From Paenibacillus sp. PAMC 26794 (GTDB lineage Bacteria > Bacillota > Bacilli > Paenibacillales > Paenibacillaceae), in the NCBI RefSeq assembly GCF_000316035.1, contig NZ_ANHX01000016.1:56147-120146 (forward strand): a stretch of 64,000 bases of DNA, read 5' to 3'. The translations under genes and the position numbers were made by a program. Shown piece after piece: positions 55,502-64,000 of the stretch (positions are counted from its first letter, which is position 1; every line of letters starts with the position of its first letter). The notes beneath the pieces were generated by a model. The model worked only from the letters and a program-made list of their open reading frames with translations, was not told where the DNA came from and searched no databases.

Positions 55502-56431
55502 CTAATGATGACTTGGCTCATCCCACTTCTCGAAATTCAATTCAGTATTAATGCTTACCGCAGACAACGCCCCCAGAGAAGCCGCTGTGATTGCTTGATA
55601 CAATTCGGATGCTGCATCACCAGCACTATACACACCCGCTACGGATGTTTTGCCAGAGCCATCAACGATAACCGTTCCGGACTCTGTAATTTCACAACCG
55701 ATGGCCTTTGGCAGTTCTGATCCGGTAAACAGTTTCGGTTGGAAGAAAACCCCTGTGCATGGAATCGCTGTACCGTCATCCAGTACAACTTGCTTTACCA
55801 TTCCTTCTTCAGAGTCAATGGATTGAATCGGTGCATCGAATACAGTAACATGATGCTGCTTCAGCTCTTCACGCTGCTCATCGGTTAAGGAATCTGATCC
55901 ATTCGTACAGATCGTATAACGTTCTGTCCAGCCGGATATGACTTTTGCCATATGTAATGCCTTATCTCCACTAACGATGATGACCAGCGACTGGTCTCTT
56001 AACTCCCATCCATCACAATACGGACACACAAACGCACTTTTACCGTAAACTTCTGTTAATCCGTTAATATCTAGAGGCAGATCTTTCTTACCTACCGCAA
56101 ACAAAATCTTTTTCGTGCGATAGCTTGACCCGTGAGTAGTCTTGACTACAAAATCACCATCACTACCTGTTATCGCTGTTGCCGTATCGGATGCAAATTG
56201 AACGGAGGGATACGCTGCAATCTGTTCTTTGGCAGCTTTCCGGAATTCACGTGGACTTGCCCCATCTCTTGTCACAAACCCGTGAGTCTCCCTTGTAACC
56301 CAGTTACGCGGTGTCTCATCATCAATGACCACAACGTTCTTGCAGGCCCTGCCAAGTACTAGGGCTGCATTAAGCCCCGCTGGTCCTCCACCAATAATAA
56401 GTACATCTAAGCGTTGATTCATATTACTCAT
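55502..56431 (-). CDS. Thioredoxin-reductase-like FAD/NAD(P) oxidoreductase
   Basis: A 309-residue flavoprotein. The FAD motif is GGGPAGLNAAL after VLIIGGG, the redox pair is CPYC in FVCPYCDGWELRD (about residues 137-140), and the second dinucleotide region and SAGDAASELYQAITAASLGALSA near the end are of the TrxR type. The start is ATG 56431 after AAAGGG. The CPYCDG motif and missing parts relative to TrxB place it in a group of thioredoxin-reductase-like enzymes of uncertain electron acceptor, not necessarily thioredoxin. Single gene with terminator. Confidence 0.85.
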   Translation of the reverse strand: MSNMNQRLDVLIIGGGPAGLNAALVLGRACKNVVVIDDETPRNWVTRETHGFVTRDGASPREFRKAAKEQIAAYPSVQFASDTATAITGSDGDFVVKTTHGSSYRTKKILFAVGKKDLPLDINGLTEVYGKSAFVCPYCDGWELRDQSLVIIVSGDKALHMAKVISGWTERYTICTNGSDSLTDEQREELKQHHVTVFDAPIQSIDSEEGMVKQVVLDDGTAIPCTGVFFQPKLFTGSELPKAIGCEITESGTVIVDGSGKTSVAGVYSAGDAASELYQAITAASLGALSAVSINTELNFEKWDEPSHH

Positions 56432-56883
56432 ATTATACACCCTTTCCAGACATTTAATATCTCTAATTAAGTTTTAAAAATAACCTCCGCTTTCTCTTAA
56501 GAAAGTAATATCGGAGATTTACAAGAACACATTTAAACAAGACTATTAAAGATATCTTATATCTACAATAAACAAAACCTAAGCATTTTGCAACATATAT
56601 CTTTAACTACCTTCTTCAATCCAGCCTGTGTGAGTTGAACAAAAGATTATTTACACTTACACTACAATGACAGAACAACTTTAAATCACTGTTCTACCCT
56701 GATTTTTCGATTCTCTCCTGTAACACATAAATAATTATTTAACAATTAAAAAGAACCTTGTTTTTAAATTGTTCACAATCAGATGACATTATTTTAAATA
56801 CTAAAACGTTAATTAAATCACATAGTGTATTGAATGGTATAATAGCAACATAATATACAAGTATAGATATAGGAAGTGAGTTC
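56432..56883. other. Divergent AT-rich region between the flavoprotein gene and ctaB
   Basis: About 450 bases without a gene. A hairpin with CTCCG/CGGAG and CTTTCT/AGAAAG arms (56485-56516) lies about 54 bases before the flavoprotein start; on the minus strand it is followed by TTATTTTTAAAAC, so it resembles an attenuator. A TATAAT box lies near 56838 before ctaB, but its -35 box is weak. Nothing else was recognised. Confidence 0.4.
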
Positions 56884-57813
56884 TTGAAAACATTGAATAA
56901 TGGTTCACAGACTAATATCAGTCTGGAGTATAGCTCGATTCCGAAAGTTTTCTTCGATACGATCAAAATTGGAATCATCAAGTCCAACCTGATCGCCATG
57001 TTTGCGGGTTTAAGTTTGGCTTTATATGTATTTGATGCTTCAATCTTAGCTAATATTGTACCAATCATCCTTTCCTTTATTGGGTCTTCTCTCATTATTG
57101 GAGCTGCAGGGGTGTTTAACAATCTTTACGATCGTGATATCGATGCGATCATGGAACGCACGAAGAAACGTCCTACAGTTACAGGTCGCGTAGATACCAA
57201 GTCGGGTCTAATTCTCGGTATTGCAATCACCATCATCGGGGGCATCATGCTGTACATCGCTTCCCCATCCGCTGCTGTATTTGGTATTTTGGGTCTGTTG
57301 CTGTACGTGTTCCCTTACACGATGTGGACCAAACGTACAACGATTTACAACACGGAAGTGGGAAGTCTTTCGGGTGCTGTGCCTCCACTCATCGGTTGGG
57401 CCGCCATTTCACCGGAACTGGGTCATTTCGAGATCTGGGCATTGGTCGTTACGATGCTCTTATGGCAAATGCCTCACTTCTACGGGATTGCGATTCGTCG
57501 TTTTGACGAATACAAAGCTGCTGGTGTTCCCATGCTACCCGTTGTTAAAGGCATCAGACGGACCTACATTCAGACAAATGTGTATCTGGTACTGTTACTG
57601 ATCTCCAGCTTCTTATTCTGGCCGATGAGCCCGTTTGTCGCTATTGTGGCATTTTTGGTTAGCTTGGCGTGGCTCATTCTTAGTGTGGCTACCTTTGATA
57701 AGAAAGAAACACAGAAGTGGTCTAAACGGATGTTTATCTTCTCCATTAACCATATCACTATTATCTTCCTGGTCATCATTGCGTATTCCTTGATTGCTCA
57801 AATGATGAGATAA
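56884..57813 (+). CDS. ctaB: Heme o synthase (protoheme IX farnesyltransferase)
   Basis: A 309-residue polytopic membrane enzyme of the UbiA/CtaB prenyltransferase family, which adds the farnesyl group to heme b to make heme o for terminal oxidases. The first Asp-rich motif is NNLYDRDIDAIMERTKKRPTVTG and the second motif WQMPHFYGIAIRRFDEYKAAGVPMLPVV; both are diagnostic. About nine hydrophobic segments follow. The start is TTG 56884 with AGGAAGTGAG upstream. It is alone here; no oxidase or ctaA gene is adjacent. Convergent with the ABC exporter pair. Confidence 0.95.
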   Translation: MKTLNNGSQTNISLEYSSIPKVFFDTIKIGIIKSNLIAMFAGLSLALYVFDASILANIVPIILSFIGSSLIIGAAGVFNNLYDRDIDAIMERTKKRPTVTGRVDTKSGLILGIAITIIGGIMLYIASPSAAVFGILGLLLYVFPYTMWTKRTTIYNTEVGSLSGAVPPLIGWAAISPELGHFEIWALVVTMLLWQMPHFYGIAIRRFDEYKAAGVPMLPVVKGIRRTYIQTNVYLVLLLISSFLFWPMSPFVAIVAFLVSLAWLILSVATFDKKETQKWSKRMFIFSINHITIIFLVIIAYSLIAQMMR

Positions 57814-57845
57814 AAATATTCCATCTTTCCACTCGTTATAACGAT

Positions 57846-57896
57846 AAAAGCCTTACAGACTGCACTCTTCAAGGAGTCGTCTGTAAGGCTTTTTTG
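57846..57896. terminator. Bidirectional terminator between ctaB and the ABC exporter
   Basis: AAAAGCCTTACAGAC (57846-57860) pairs perfectly with GTCTGTAAGGCTTTT (57880-57894), followed by TTTTGC on the plus strand. It serves two convergent units. Confidence 0.92.
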
Positions 57897-57927
57897 CTTT
57901 TTTGTTGTCTTTTCTAAATTTTCAAAG

Positions 57928-59697
57928 CTATCCGACTTTGGCGGGGGTTTGCTCCCCTTGCCACAGCAACTGCATCTCTTCATTGGTGGCAAGCAATTCG
58001 GCCAAGCTTCCCTCGGCTTCAATGCGTCCATCTTTCATCACGATAATGTGATCTGCTTTGGAAAGTGCTGCCCTGCGGTGAGAAACTGCGATGCAGGTGA
58101 CATCCGGCTCTTGGAACAGCCCTTCCCATACTTGTTGTTCTGTCTCCACATCCAGTGCACTGGACAGGTCGTCAAAGATAAACAGGTCTGCCTCCGTCAT
58201 TAGCATGCGTCCTGTAGCCACGCGTTGAATCTGCCCGCCCGACAGCATCACCCCTCTGGGACCAACCGGGGTCTCAAGCCCCTGATCCAGATGTTTGATA
58301 TCCTTCTTCATCACAGCCAGACGAATGGCTTTTTCAAGGGCTTGCTCGGTGTTACCCTGTTTGCCCTGGACGATATTTTCTTTCAACGTATCACTAAACA
58401 GTCTTGGCACTTGCGGGGTATACGCGGCTCTAGGTGGCATCAGGAATGTGGCTGGATCAACAGCCGCTCCATTCCAGTGAATGTCCCCTTTTTGTTTGGG
58501 TAACAGTCCAAGAAGTGTTCGTACAAGCGTTGATTTACCTGATCCGATCCGTCCCGTAATAACAAGAAATTGTCCGCGTTTCAGACGGAAACTGATCTCT
58601 TCTATGCCATTTGCAGAATTCGGATATTGATATGTCAGCTTATTCACCTCAAGAGATTGCAACTTCTCCTTAGGGTCCCTCTGTTCACTTACAAGCTCCG
58701 GCGGATCTTCATACAGATAGATTTCCCTCGAATCCATGATCTGGTCTTCTTCCCCCGGGCGGAATAGCTTACGCATACGGTCATAGGATACCTTGAGCCT
58801 TTTGTGCTGAAACACCATATAGCCAAACAGTGAAATGCTAAATCCGATATTGGCCAGATAACTGGTGAATAAGGCAAAATCACCTACGGTAAAGTTCCCT
58901 GCTTTCATCTCAGCTGCACACATCAGTAGAATCAATCCGGTACAGATACTTAGAACATGCTGATTCATCGATCTCATCCACTGCTTGAACAGATTGTCTC
59001 GAAGTGCAGCCTGGCGACGATCTTCATTCAACTGGTTGAAACGTAAAGAGACATTCTCTTCGGCCTGACCCAGTTTCAGGGCTTGCACTGCTCCAAACGT
59101 TTCCGCAATAAAACTGGTAATACGCCCAGTCGCTTCACGATTAACCTGTGCATACTTCCGAGCCCGATTCCCGGACAGGTTGTTGAGTAAGGTCACGATT
59201 ACCAATGGTAACACGGCAACCAACGTGATCTGCCAATTAATGTTCGCCATAATGACGATGGACACGACAGCAAATACAAGCCGTCCCCAGAAGTCCACCC
59301 ATGATTCTACATACTCGACGACTTCATCCACATCATCCCGAAAGCGACTCATCGCCTCCCCTGGTGAAGCCGGAAGATTACGCCCAGGCCAGCGCATGAT
59401 CGCTGCGAGCATGTTGGTTCGCAAAATCGCCTGGACATGATACAGATACGTAACCCATGCATAAAAGGCTACAAAAAATGTGCCCACCCGTGCCATTCGG
59501 ACCAAAGCAATAAAGATAAGCGGCACAGCAAGCCACATGTAGTCATTGGAGCCCAATGTTGTGCGATCAAAAAACCACTGCATCCCAATACCAATGGCTA
59601 GCGGTAAGGAGTGAAATATACACCATAACAATCCGTTGATTACAAATAACAAAGGCCTGAATCGAAACAAACGGCCTATAAATCCTGCTACAGTCAT
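57928..59697 (-). CDS. ABC exporter half-transporter, degenerate catalytic Asp subunit
   Basis: A 589-residue half-transporter: six membrane helices (about 1-320) then an ATPase domain. Walker A is GRIGSGKST, the signature is LSGGQIQR (canonical), and the H-loop is AVSHRR. Walker B reads LFIFDDLSSALD, so the catalytic Glu is Asp, as in the degenerate half of heterodimeric exporters such as BmrC/TM287. Its ATG overlaps the stop codon of the upstream partner by 4 bases (59694-59697), which implies coupled translation and a heterodimer. Substrate unknown; multidrug or lipid export are possible. Confidence 0.93.
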   Translation of the reverse strand: MTVAGFIGRLFRFRPLLFVINGLLWCIFHSLPLAIGIGMQWFFDRTTLGSNDYMWLAVPLIFIALVRMARVGTFFVAFYAWVTYLYHVQAILRTNMLAAIMRWPGRNLPASPGEAMSRFRDDVDEVVEYVESWVDFWGRLVFAVVSIVIMANINWQITLVAVLPLVIVTLLNNLSGNRARKYAQVNREATGRITSFIAETFGAVQALKLGQAEENVSLRFNQLNEDRRQAALRDNLFKQWMRSMNQHVLSICTGLILLMCAAEMKAGNFTVGDFALFTSYLANIGFSISLFGYMVFQHKRLKVSYDRMRKLFRPGEEDQIMDSREIYLYEDPPELVSEQRDPKEKLQSLEVNKLTYQYPNSANGIEEISFRLKRGQFLVITGRIGSGKSTLVRTLLGLLPKQKGDIHWNGAAVDPATFLMPPRAAYTPQVPRLFSDTLKENIVQGKQGNTEQALEKAIRLAVMKKDIKHLDQGLETPVGPRGVMLSGGQIQRVATGRMLMTEADLFIFDDLSSALDVETEQQVWEGLFQEPDVTCIAVSHRRAALSKADHIIVMKDGRIEAEGSLAELLATNEEMQLLWQGEQTPAKVG

Positions 59698-61439
59698 GCC
59701 AATTCCTCCTCTCGGCCTGTAATGAGCAGTCTGGCATAGTGAGATGCCGGGTTACTGGCAAGTTCTTCTCTCGCTCCAAATTCCAGTACCTTCCCATCAC
59801 CGAGCACCATAATCCGGTCAACTTTCTCCAGCGTAGCCAGTCGGTGAGCAATGATGACTCCAGTGGATTGTTTCATTAACTGGTCAATTGCAGATTGCAG
59901 CATACCTTCGGTCGCAGCATCTAGACGTGACGACGGCTCATCCAGAATAACCAGACTCGGTTCGGTCAGGAATACGCGGGTTAAGGCAAATAACTGCGCT
60001 TCCCCTGCCGACAATGAAGCTCCACCCGCTGCAAGATACGTATCAAGTCCTTTTGGTTGTGAATTAATCCATTGGCTAAGTCCAAGGCGATCCGTCGTCT
60101 CTTTGATCATCTGATCCGATACATCCCCATTGAACAGAGTCAGGTTATCACGCAGCGTGCCATCAAACAGCTGTACATCCTGTGTCACCATACCCACCCG
60201 GCGGTAGAGCGCTTGTAAAGAAAGCTTCGTGATATCTGTTCCGCCTACACGGATCGTACCCCGATCCAGATTGTACAGGCGGAGAAGAACACGACTAAGA
60301 CTCGATTTGCCGCTACCTGTGCGACCGATGATTCCCAGACGTTCACCAGGTTTGATAGCAAAAGTAATGTCCTGCAATACCGGTTTATCCTGGTTATAAC
60401 TGAAGTTCACTTGACTGAATTCCAGACCAAGAGGTCCTTCCGGCAATTGCTCCTCTGTGCCCTCTTCAATCACACTTTGCATGGACAACAGCTCTCTGGA
60501 GCGCAGCATGCCGGATTTTGCTTTTTGGAACTCCTGCACCTGATCTCCAAGCATCTCAATCGGATCATTCAGCATCTGCGTATATTGGTAGATCAGAAAT
60601 AACGTTCCGATACTAATTAGACCTTCCATATAGTAATGCACACCCAGTAAAAGCACCGCACTGACCGCCAGAGCGAACAGAACTACTGTGGTATTCCACG
60701 GAATAACCCGAAGCAGCCAAGCTTTTCTTCCCTTACGGAATACCGTGCGCATTGTGCGGTAAAAGCGGTTCATCACATAAGGCACATGACCATTCGCTTG
60801 CACATCTTCAATCCCGGCAATGCGTTCTTCAATTAATCCGAACAGAGAGGCACTTGCCGCCCGTTCATTTTTGGAAGAGTCCACGCCCAGATTTCGGATG
60901 AAGACCATGAACAGGATCGATAACAATGTGAACACGGTCATGACCAAAGCAATGGGCACATTAACGCTGAACATGAATCCGAGAATTCCGGCCAGCAGCA
61001 CAAAACTCCCAATCACTTGCACAATGAACATCGCGAAAAAATTGGAAATACTCGTTACGTCACCATCCACACGTTCAATCATCTCTCCAGGTGTTTTCAC
61101 ATTATGAAAACGCATATCAAGACGCAGGCAGTGCTTCAGCAGATCTCCGCGCAGTTGATTCGTGGCCCGCCAGGCCACGTCGTTCCCCAAATAACTGACC
61201 GCTACCGTGATGAGTTGATTAAACACGGCAACAACCAGGAATATTCCTGCAAGCTGAACAAGATTGGTGAGGACTCCCCCACTCGCTGCTGTATCAATAA
61301 ATCGTTTGATAATCTGTGGATTCAAGAGCTGAAGCCCCGTTGATGTGAGCAACATGATCAAAAGCACGGCCAGCCGTCCTTTGACTGGTTTTAGATAGCG
61401 CAGCAGCCAAGACATGGAGCGTTTCTCTGTTTTGGGCAT
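59694..61439 (-). CDS. ABC exporter half-transporter, canonical catalytic Glu subunit
   Basis: A 581-residue half-transporter with six membrane helices and an ATPase domain. Walker A is GRTGSGKSS, Walker B is LVILDEPSSRLD with the catalytic Glu, the H-loop is IIAHRL, but the signature is LSAGEAQ, a departure from LSGGQ. Paired with the downstream subunit (Asp for Glu, normal LSGGQ), one composite ATP site is complete and the other doubly degenerate, as in heterodimeric exporters. AAGGAG precedes ATG 61439. Confidence 0.93.
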   Translation of the reverse strand: MPKTEKRSMSWLLRYLKPVKGRLAVLLIMLLTSTGLQLLNPQIIKRFIDTAASGGVLTNLVQLAGIFLVVAVFNQLITVAVSYLGNDVAWRATNQLRGDLLKHCLRLDMRFHNVKTPGEMIERVDGDVTSISNFFAMFIVQVIGSFVLLAGILGFMFSVNVPIALVMTVFTLLSILFMVFIRNLGVDSSKNERAASASLFGLIEERIAGIEDVQANGHVPYVMNRFYRTMRTVFRKGRKAWLLRVIPWNTTVVLFALAVSAVLLLGVHYYMEGLISIGTLFLIYQYTQMLNDPIEMLGDQVQEFQKAKSGMLRSRELLSMQSVIEEGTEEQLPEGPLGLEFSQVNFSYNQDKPVLQDITFAIKPGERLGIIGRTGSGKSSLSRVLLRLYNLDRGTIRVGGTDITKLSLQALYRRVGMVTQDVQLFDGTLRDNLTLFNGDVSDQMIKETTDRLGLSQWINSQPKGLDTYLAAGGASLSAGEAQLFALTRVFLTEPSLVILDEPSSRLDAATEGMLQSAIDQLMKQSTGVIIAHRLATLEKVDRIMVLGDGKVLEFGAREELASNPASHYARLLITGREEELA

Positions 61440-61576
61440 AACCCCTCACTCCTTCGTATAACAATTCTATTCCGTTTTAATGATTCAAACCATCTTTGTT
61501 CCTCACTAAGATGAATCATACATAATAACACTAAATGCAACATTTCCGACCCGTGGATGTATCTTTCCAAGTGTGT

Positions 61577-62308
61577 TTACCATCTTACATTCTCCCATCC
61601 TCTCTGGCACTCTTCCCGAAATCGTTGGACCCATTGTTCAGAGATCTCATCTGCAATCGGGTCAAAGGAAGGGGCTGATACCGTAACGCCGTTCGATTGA
61701 ATATCCAAAAACGCTAGCACATCCATGACGGTCCCCTCATAATCTTGTATAAAATCCTCATAAACAATTGTCAGCGGTTCAATGCCTGATTCGGACAGGA
61801 AATCTTCGATTGCAGCTTCGCACATGTTACTCTCGACAAGCAAATGTTTAATCGCATCAAAGTTATATTGATCTGCAATATCTTGTATGTGAGGGCGATC
61901 TCCATGCTTGCGATGCCACTCCCCCGAAACAATGGCTCTCCACCACGACACCGCCAATCTGACTTTGTTACGACGTGTCATGTATATATGCTTGTTACAA
62001 TTCGGAAACCCTGTACTCCATACCTCAGCTCGCGATAACTCTGGTGGCAGATGATAGAGACTACGGAAAGCGTCAATCCATCGTTGTTCAAAATTAATCT
62101 TTATGCCAAACACGCCGTTCGACGTTGTCCCATGGCTCCAAATCTGCTCCAGATCTTCATGCTTCAAATTATCTGGACTTTTAAACTGATAATGCAGCCA
62201 TTCGCTCGGATAACCGGCTACACCTGTAGAACTTAAAGCGTCACCCAACAGAGTACTGCCCGTGCGTTGGGAGAACCAAATGGTATAACTTTGCACAGGT
62301 TGCTTCAT
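61577..62308 (-). CDS. Stf0-family sulfotransferase
   Basis: A 243-residue sulfotransferase resembling the Stf0 (trehalose 2-sulfotransferase) family, which uses PAPS. The 5'-phosphosulfate loop motif is FSQRTGSTLLGDAL near the N-terminus, followed by GYPSEWLHY and FGIKINFEQRW; RRNKVRLAVSWWRAI carries basic residues typical of the 3'-phosphate site. The start is ATG 62308 after AGAGGTAA; the frame extends to 62437 without a ribosome site. The acceptor is unknown. It lies 137 bases before the ABC exporter pair on the same strand. Confidence 0.85.
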   Translation of the reverse strand: MKQPVQSYTIWFSQRTGSTLLGDALSSTGVAGYPSEWLHYQFKSPDNLKHEDLEQIWSHGTTSNGVFGIKINFEQRWIDAFRSLYHLPPELSRAEVWSTGFPNCNKHIYMTRRNKVRLAVSWWRAIVSGEWHRKHGDRPHIQDIADQYNFDAIKHLLVESNMCEAAIEDFLSESGIEPLTIVYEDFIQDYEGTVMDVLAFLDIQSNGVTVSAPSFDPIADEISEQWVQRFREECQRGWENVRW

Positions 62309-62758
62309 ATGGTTACCTCTCTTTCTCTTTCTTCCATTAAGGGTATTTTCATTGCAAAAAGTAAGACAAATGCTCCTTTCCATGTGAACGGATTGGTGGA
62401 ATGCATGCAAAAAAGCCATAGATGAACTAATGTTCATCTACAGCTTGTAACCAAAAGAGACCGGATGAAATGCAAAGCATTTCCCATATCTCCTCTGCAT
62501 CGCAATAATGATGAGCGTCCACGACAGAGGTGCACAAACATGACTGTCCCAACGCGATCATTGCAAAAAAATTGGATTAATGTCACTATGCTCATGCGTA
62601 TTCAGTTATCGATTCGAAATCTGTATAGGCATAAACATAGTCATCATCCCACCCGTTTCACATATTTGTTGTTTATTGTATTCGCTGAATCAACATCCGT
62701 CAAGATAATTTTAACTGAATTGTTATTTAATTCATGTCATTAATCTTCTCAATTCCTG
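62309..62758. other. Intergenic stretch between the sulfotransferase and the MFS gene
   Basis: About 450 bases. It contains the hairpin at 62405-62444 (separate entry) and an AT-rich part. An open frame at 62465-62743 has no ribosome site or family resemblance and is not called. Nothing else was recognised. Confidence 0.5.
62405..62444 (-). terminator. Terminator-like hairpin upstream of the sulfotransferase gene
   Basis: TAGATGAAC (62419-62427) pairs with GTTCATCTA (62432-62440), 4-base loop, and on the minus strand runs into GGCTTTTTTG. It could end transcripts from the MFS gene, about 320 bases upstream. Confidence 0.7.
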
Positions 62759-63994
62759 CTACATACTCAATGATGTGGACTCCGTTTGCTTCTCTCTAAC
62801 AATAAGACGTCTATGTGCGATCAGAAGAAAAGGCACTCCCAGTGCAGTTGTCAGTGCAATCGGTACAAAAACGGCCAGCCCATTCTCCGCTCCAAATTGA
62901 CTTAACAACAACCCTCCCATGACAGGAGCAATGACACTACCAATATTATTGAAGCCGATCGTGCCGAAATACGTTCCTTTCCATTCAGGCTTCGCAATCC
63001 GGTCGATGAGCATATCCATCATGGTGAACAACAATACTTCCCCAATGGTAAATAGTATGACACTCATCATCAGCATGAGTATACCTTCAGCGATTCCGAC
63101 CATCATCAGACTGGTTGCGACCAGCAGGTTACCCACAATCAGAGGAACAAGCGGTGGAAAGTTTCGGAATGTTCGCACAAGAGGATACTGAATAATCAGT
63201 ACCGTCACGGCATTCAAGGAGAGCATGTACGAGAACATCTGGCTTCCATTTTCAAAGATCGGGCTCCTCGCCAAGTACTGTGCCAACGTAGAACTAAAGT
63301 GCCCGTAACCCAGAACACAAAATGTGGTACCGATTAATACTGGCAGAAACACCCGGTCGCGACCGGTGGTCATGAGTGCTTCACGCAAACGTGGTGCGGT
63401 TGCCTGATGACGCTCTGGCAGATTGGCATGCTGTAGCTTGAATTGCAGAAATAATACAAGTCCATAGGCTATGTATACCAAGCCGGAAATCACAAACGGA
63501 AACGTCGATTCAGATGATCCCAACTGAAATCCGATAATTGGCCCAAAGACTACACCGAGATTAATTGCAGCATATCTGAGATTGAACACCAGCAATTTGT
63601 TCTGCGGAGAAGTAATATCCGATAACAGCGCTCTGGAGGTGGGCTCAAATACTGCGCGGCATAATCCGTTTAACGTATTGGCAACAAAGAACACCCACAG
63701 ATGCTCTGCTGCTGAAAAGATGAAAAACACACCTGCCCAACTAAATACCGAGATTAACATCACGATTTTGCGACCGATCCGGTCCGAAATATAACCTCCA
63801 TAAAAGCTGACCATAACACCTGCCAGCGAGCTAACGGCCACAGTAATACCGGTCTGGGTCGGTGTAGCCTCTAGCACACGTGTCAGATAGATGGATAGAA
63901 ACGGGATACTCATGGACGTCACAAGACGTCCAAACATGGTTCCGATAATAATCGTCCATGCCAAGGGATGAATCTGCCTTAAATATTGCTTCAT
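62759..63994 (-). CDS. MFS transporter (DHA1, MdtH-like)
   Basis: A 411-residue major facilitator with about 12 membrane segments. The loop 2-3 signature is YGGYISDRIGRKIVM, and NTLNGLCRAVFEPTSRALLSDIT is similar to the MdtH/YfcJ-like efflux group. Only six bases lie upstream of ATG 63994 inside the window, so the ribosome site cannot be judged. Substrate unknown; efflux is likely. Confidence 0.88.
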   Translation of the reverse strand: MKQYLRQIHPLAWTIIIGTMFGRLVTSMSIPFLSIYLTRVLEATPTQTGITVAVSSLAGVMVSFYGGYISDRIGRKIVMLISVFSWAGVFFIFSAAEHLWVFFVANTLNGLCRAVFEPTSRALLSDITSPQNKLLVFNLRYAAINLGVVFGPIIGFQLGSSESTFPFVISGLVYIAYGLVLFLQFKLQHANLPERHQATAPRLREALMTTGRDRVFLPVLIGTTFCVLGYGHFSSTLAQYLARSPIFENGSQMFSYMLSLNAVTVLIIQYPLVRTFRNFPPLVPLIVGNLLVATSLMMVGIAEGILMLMMSVILFTIGEVLLFTMMDMLIDRIAKPEWKGTYFGTIGFNNIGSVIAPVMGGLLLSQFGAENGLAVFVPIALTTALGVPFLLIAHRRLIVREKQTESTSLSM

Positions 63995-64000
63995 GCGAAC

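Noticed and set aside
56739..57122. 127-codon minus-strand frame
   Set aside because: Mostly antisense to ctaB and without a ribosome site or recognised family.
62465..62743. 92-codon plus-strand frame
   Set aside because: No ribosome site, no family resemblance, and His/Arg-rich composition typical of a chance frame.

Overview
The window looks like chromosome of a spore-forming, polysaccharide-degrading Firmicute, most probably Paenibacillus. This is inferred from strong AGGAGG-type ribosome binding sites, several TTG starts, many LplA/LplB/YtcP-type sugar ABC genes, a G-x-T collagen-like surface protein, KtrAB, an LmrA/LmrB-like pair and a fused CYP102-type P450. No rRNA, tRNA, CRISPR array, prophage or intact insertion sequence was seen. 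One probable MITE is present.

Layout. (1) 1-5971, all minus: a GntR/LacI-fold regulator, a GH125 alpha-mannosidase, and a binding protein with two permeases (the second runs off the left edge), a likely mannoside-use locus. A 166-bp terminal-inverted-repeat element sits between the hydrolase and the binding protein. (2) 6176-11422: a 1748-residue modular subtilisin-like exoprotease. (3) 11423-16181: a gene-poor stretch, a secreted GH16 beta-glucanase with a ricin-type domain, a ChbG/YdjC deacetylase and a cytoplasmic GH29 fucosidase. (4) 16304-23251: an AraC regulator, then a LacI-controlled set (LacI, two permeases, binding lipoprotein, GH30 hydrolase) marked by repeated 16-bp operators. (5) 23433-35195: mostly housekeeping and accessory genes: a thioredoxin-like protein, a tiny secreted peptide, a DUF3817 protein, a LacI/GH1 phospho-glucosidase pair, a sugar acetyltransferase, an MFS transporter, a TrmB regulator, a large catalase, an orphan small gene and the KtrAB potassium system. 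(6) 35332-41872: a divergent arabinan pair, an apparently cytoplasmic GH51 protein and a secreted GH43 protein that share LamG-like modules. (7) 42004-49691: an XRE-cupin/LysE pair, an MBL hydrolase, an alpha/beta hydrolase, two tandem class 3 lipase-like genes (one with the catalytic Ser replaced by Asn) and a TetR/DHA2 drug-efflux pair. (8) 49951-51789: a collagen-stalk/beta-helix protein. (9) 51979-63994: a P450-reductase fusion, a thioredoxin-reductase-like flavoprotein, heme o synthase, a heterodimeric ABC exporter, a Stf0-type sulfotransferase and an MFS transporter.

Functionally the left two thirds is dominated by glycan capture. Seven hydrolase families (GH125, 16, 29, 30, 1, 51, 43) come with dedicated importers and local regulators, and several have candidate CcpA (cre) or LacI-type operators. 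The right third is mainly efflux, surface and redox functions. The most unusual points are the lipase pseudoenzyme next to its intact twin, the collagen/beta-helix fusion with expanding repeats, the secreted 45-residue peptide, the MITE, and the GH51 protein that carries LamG modules but no export signal.
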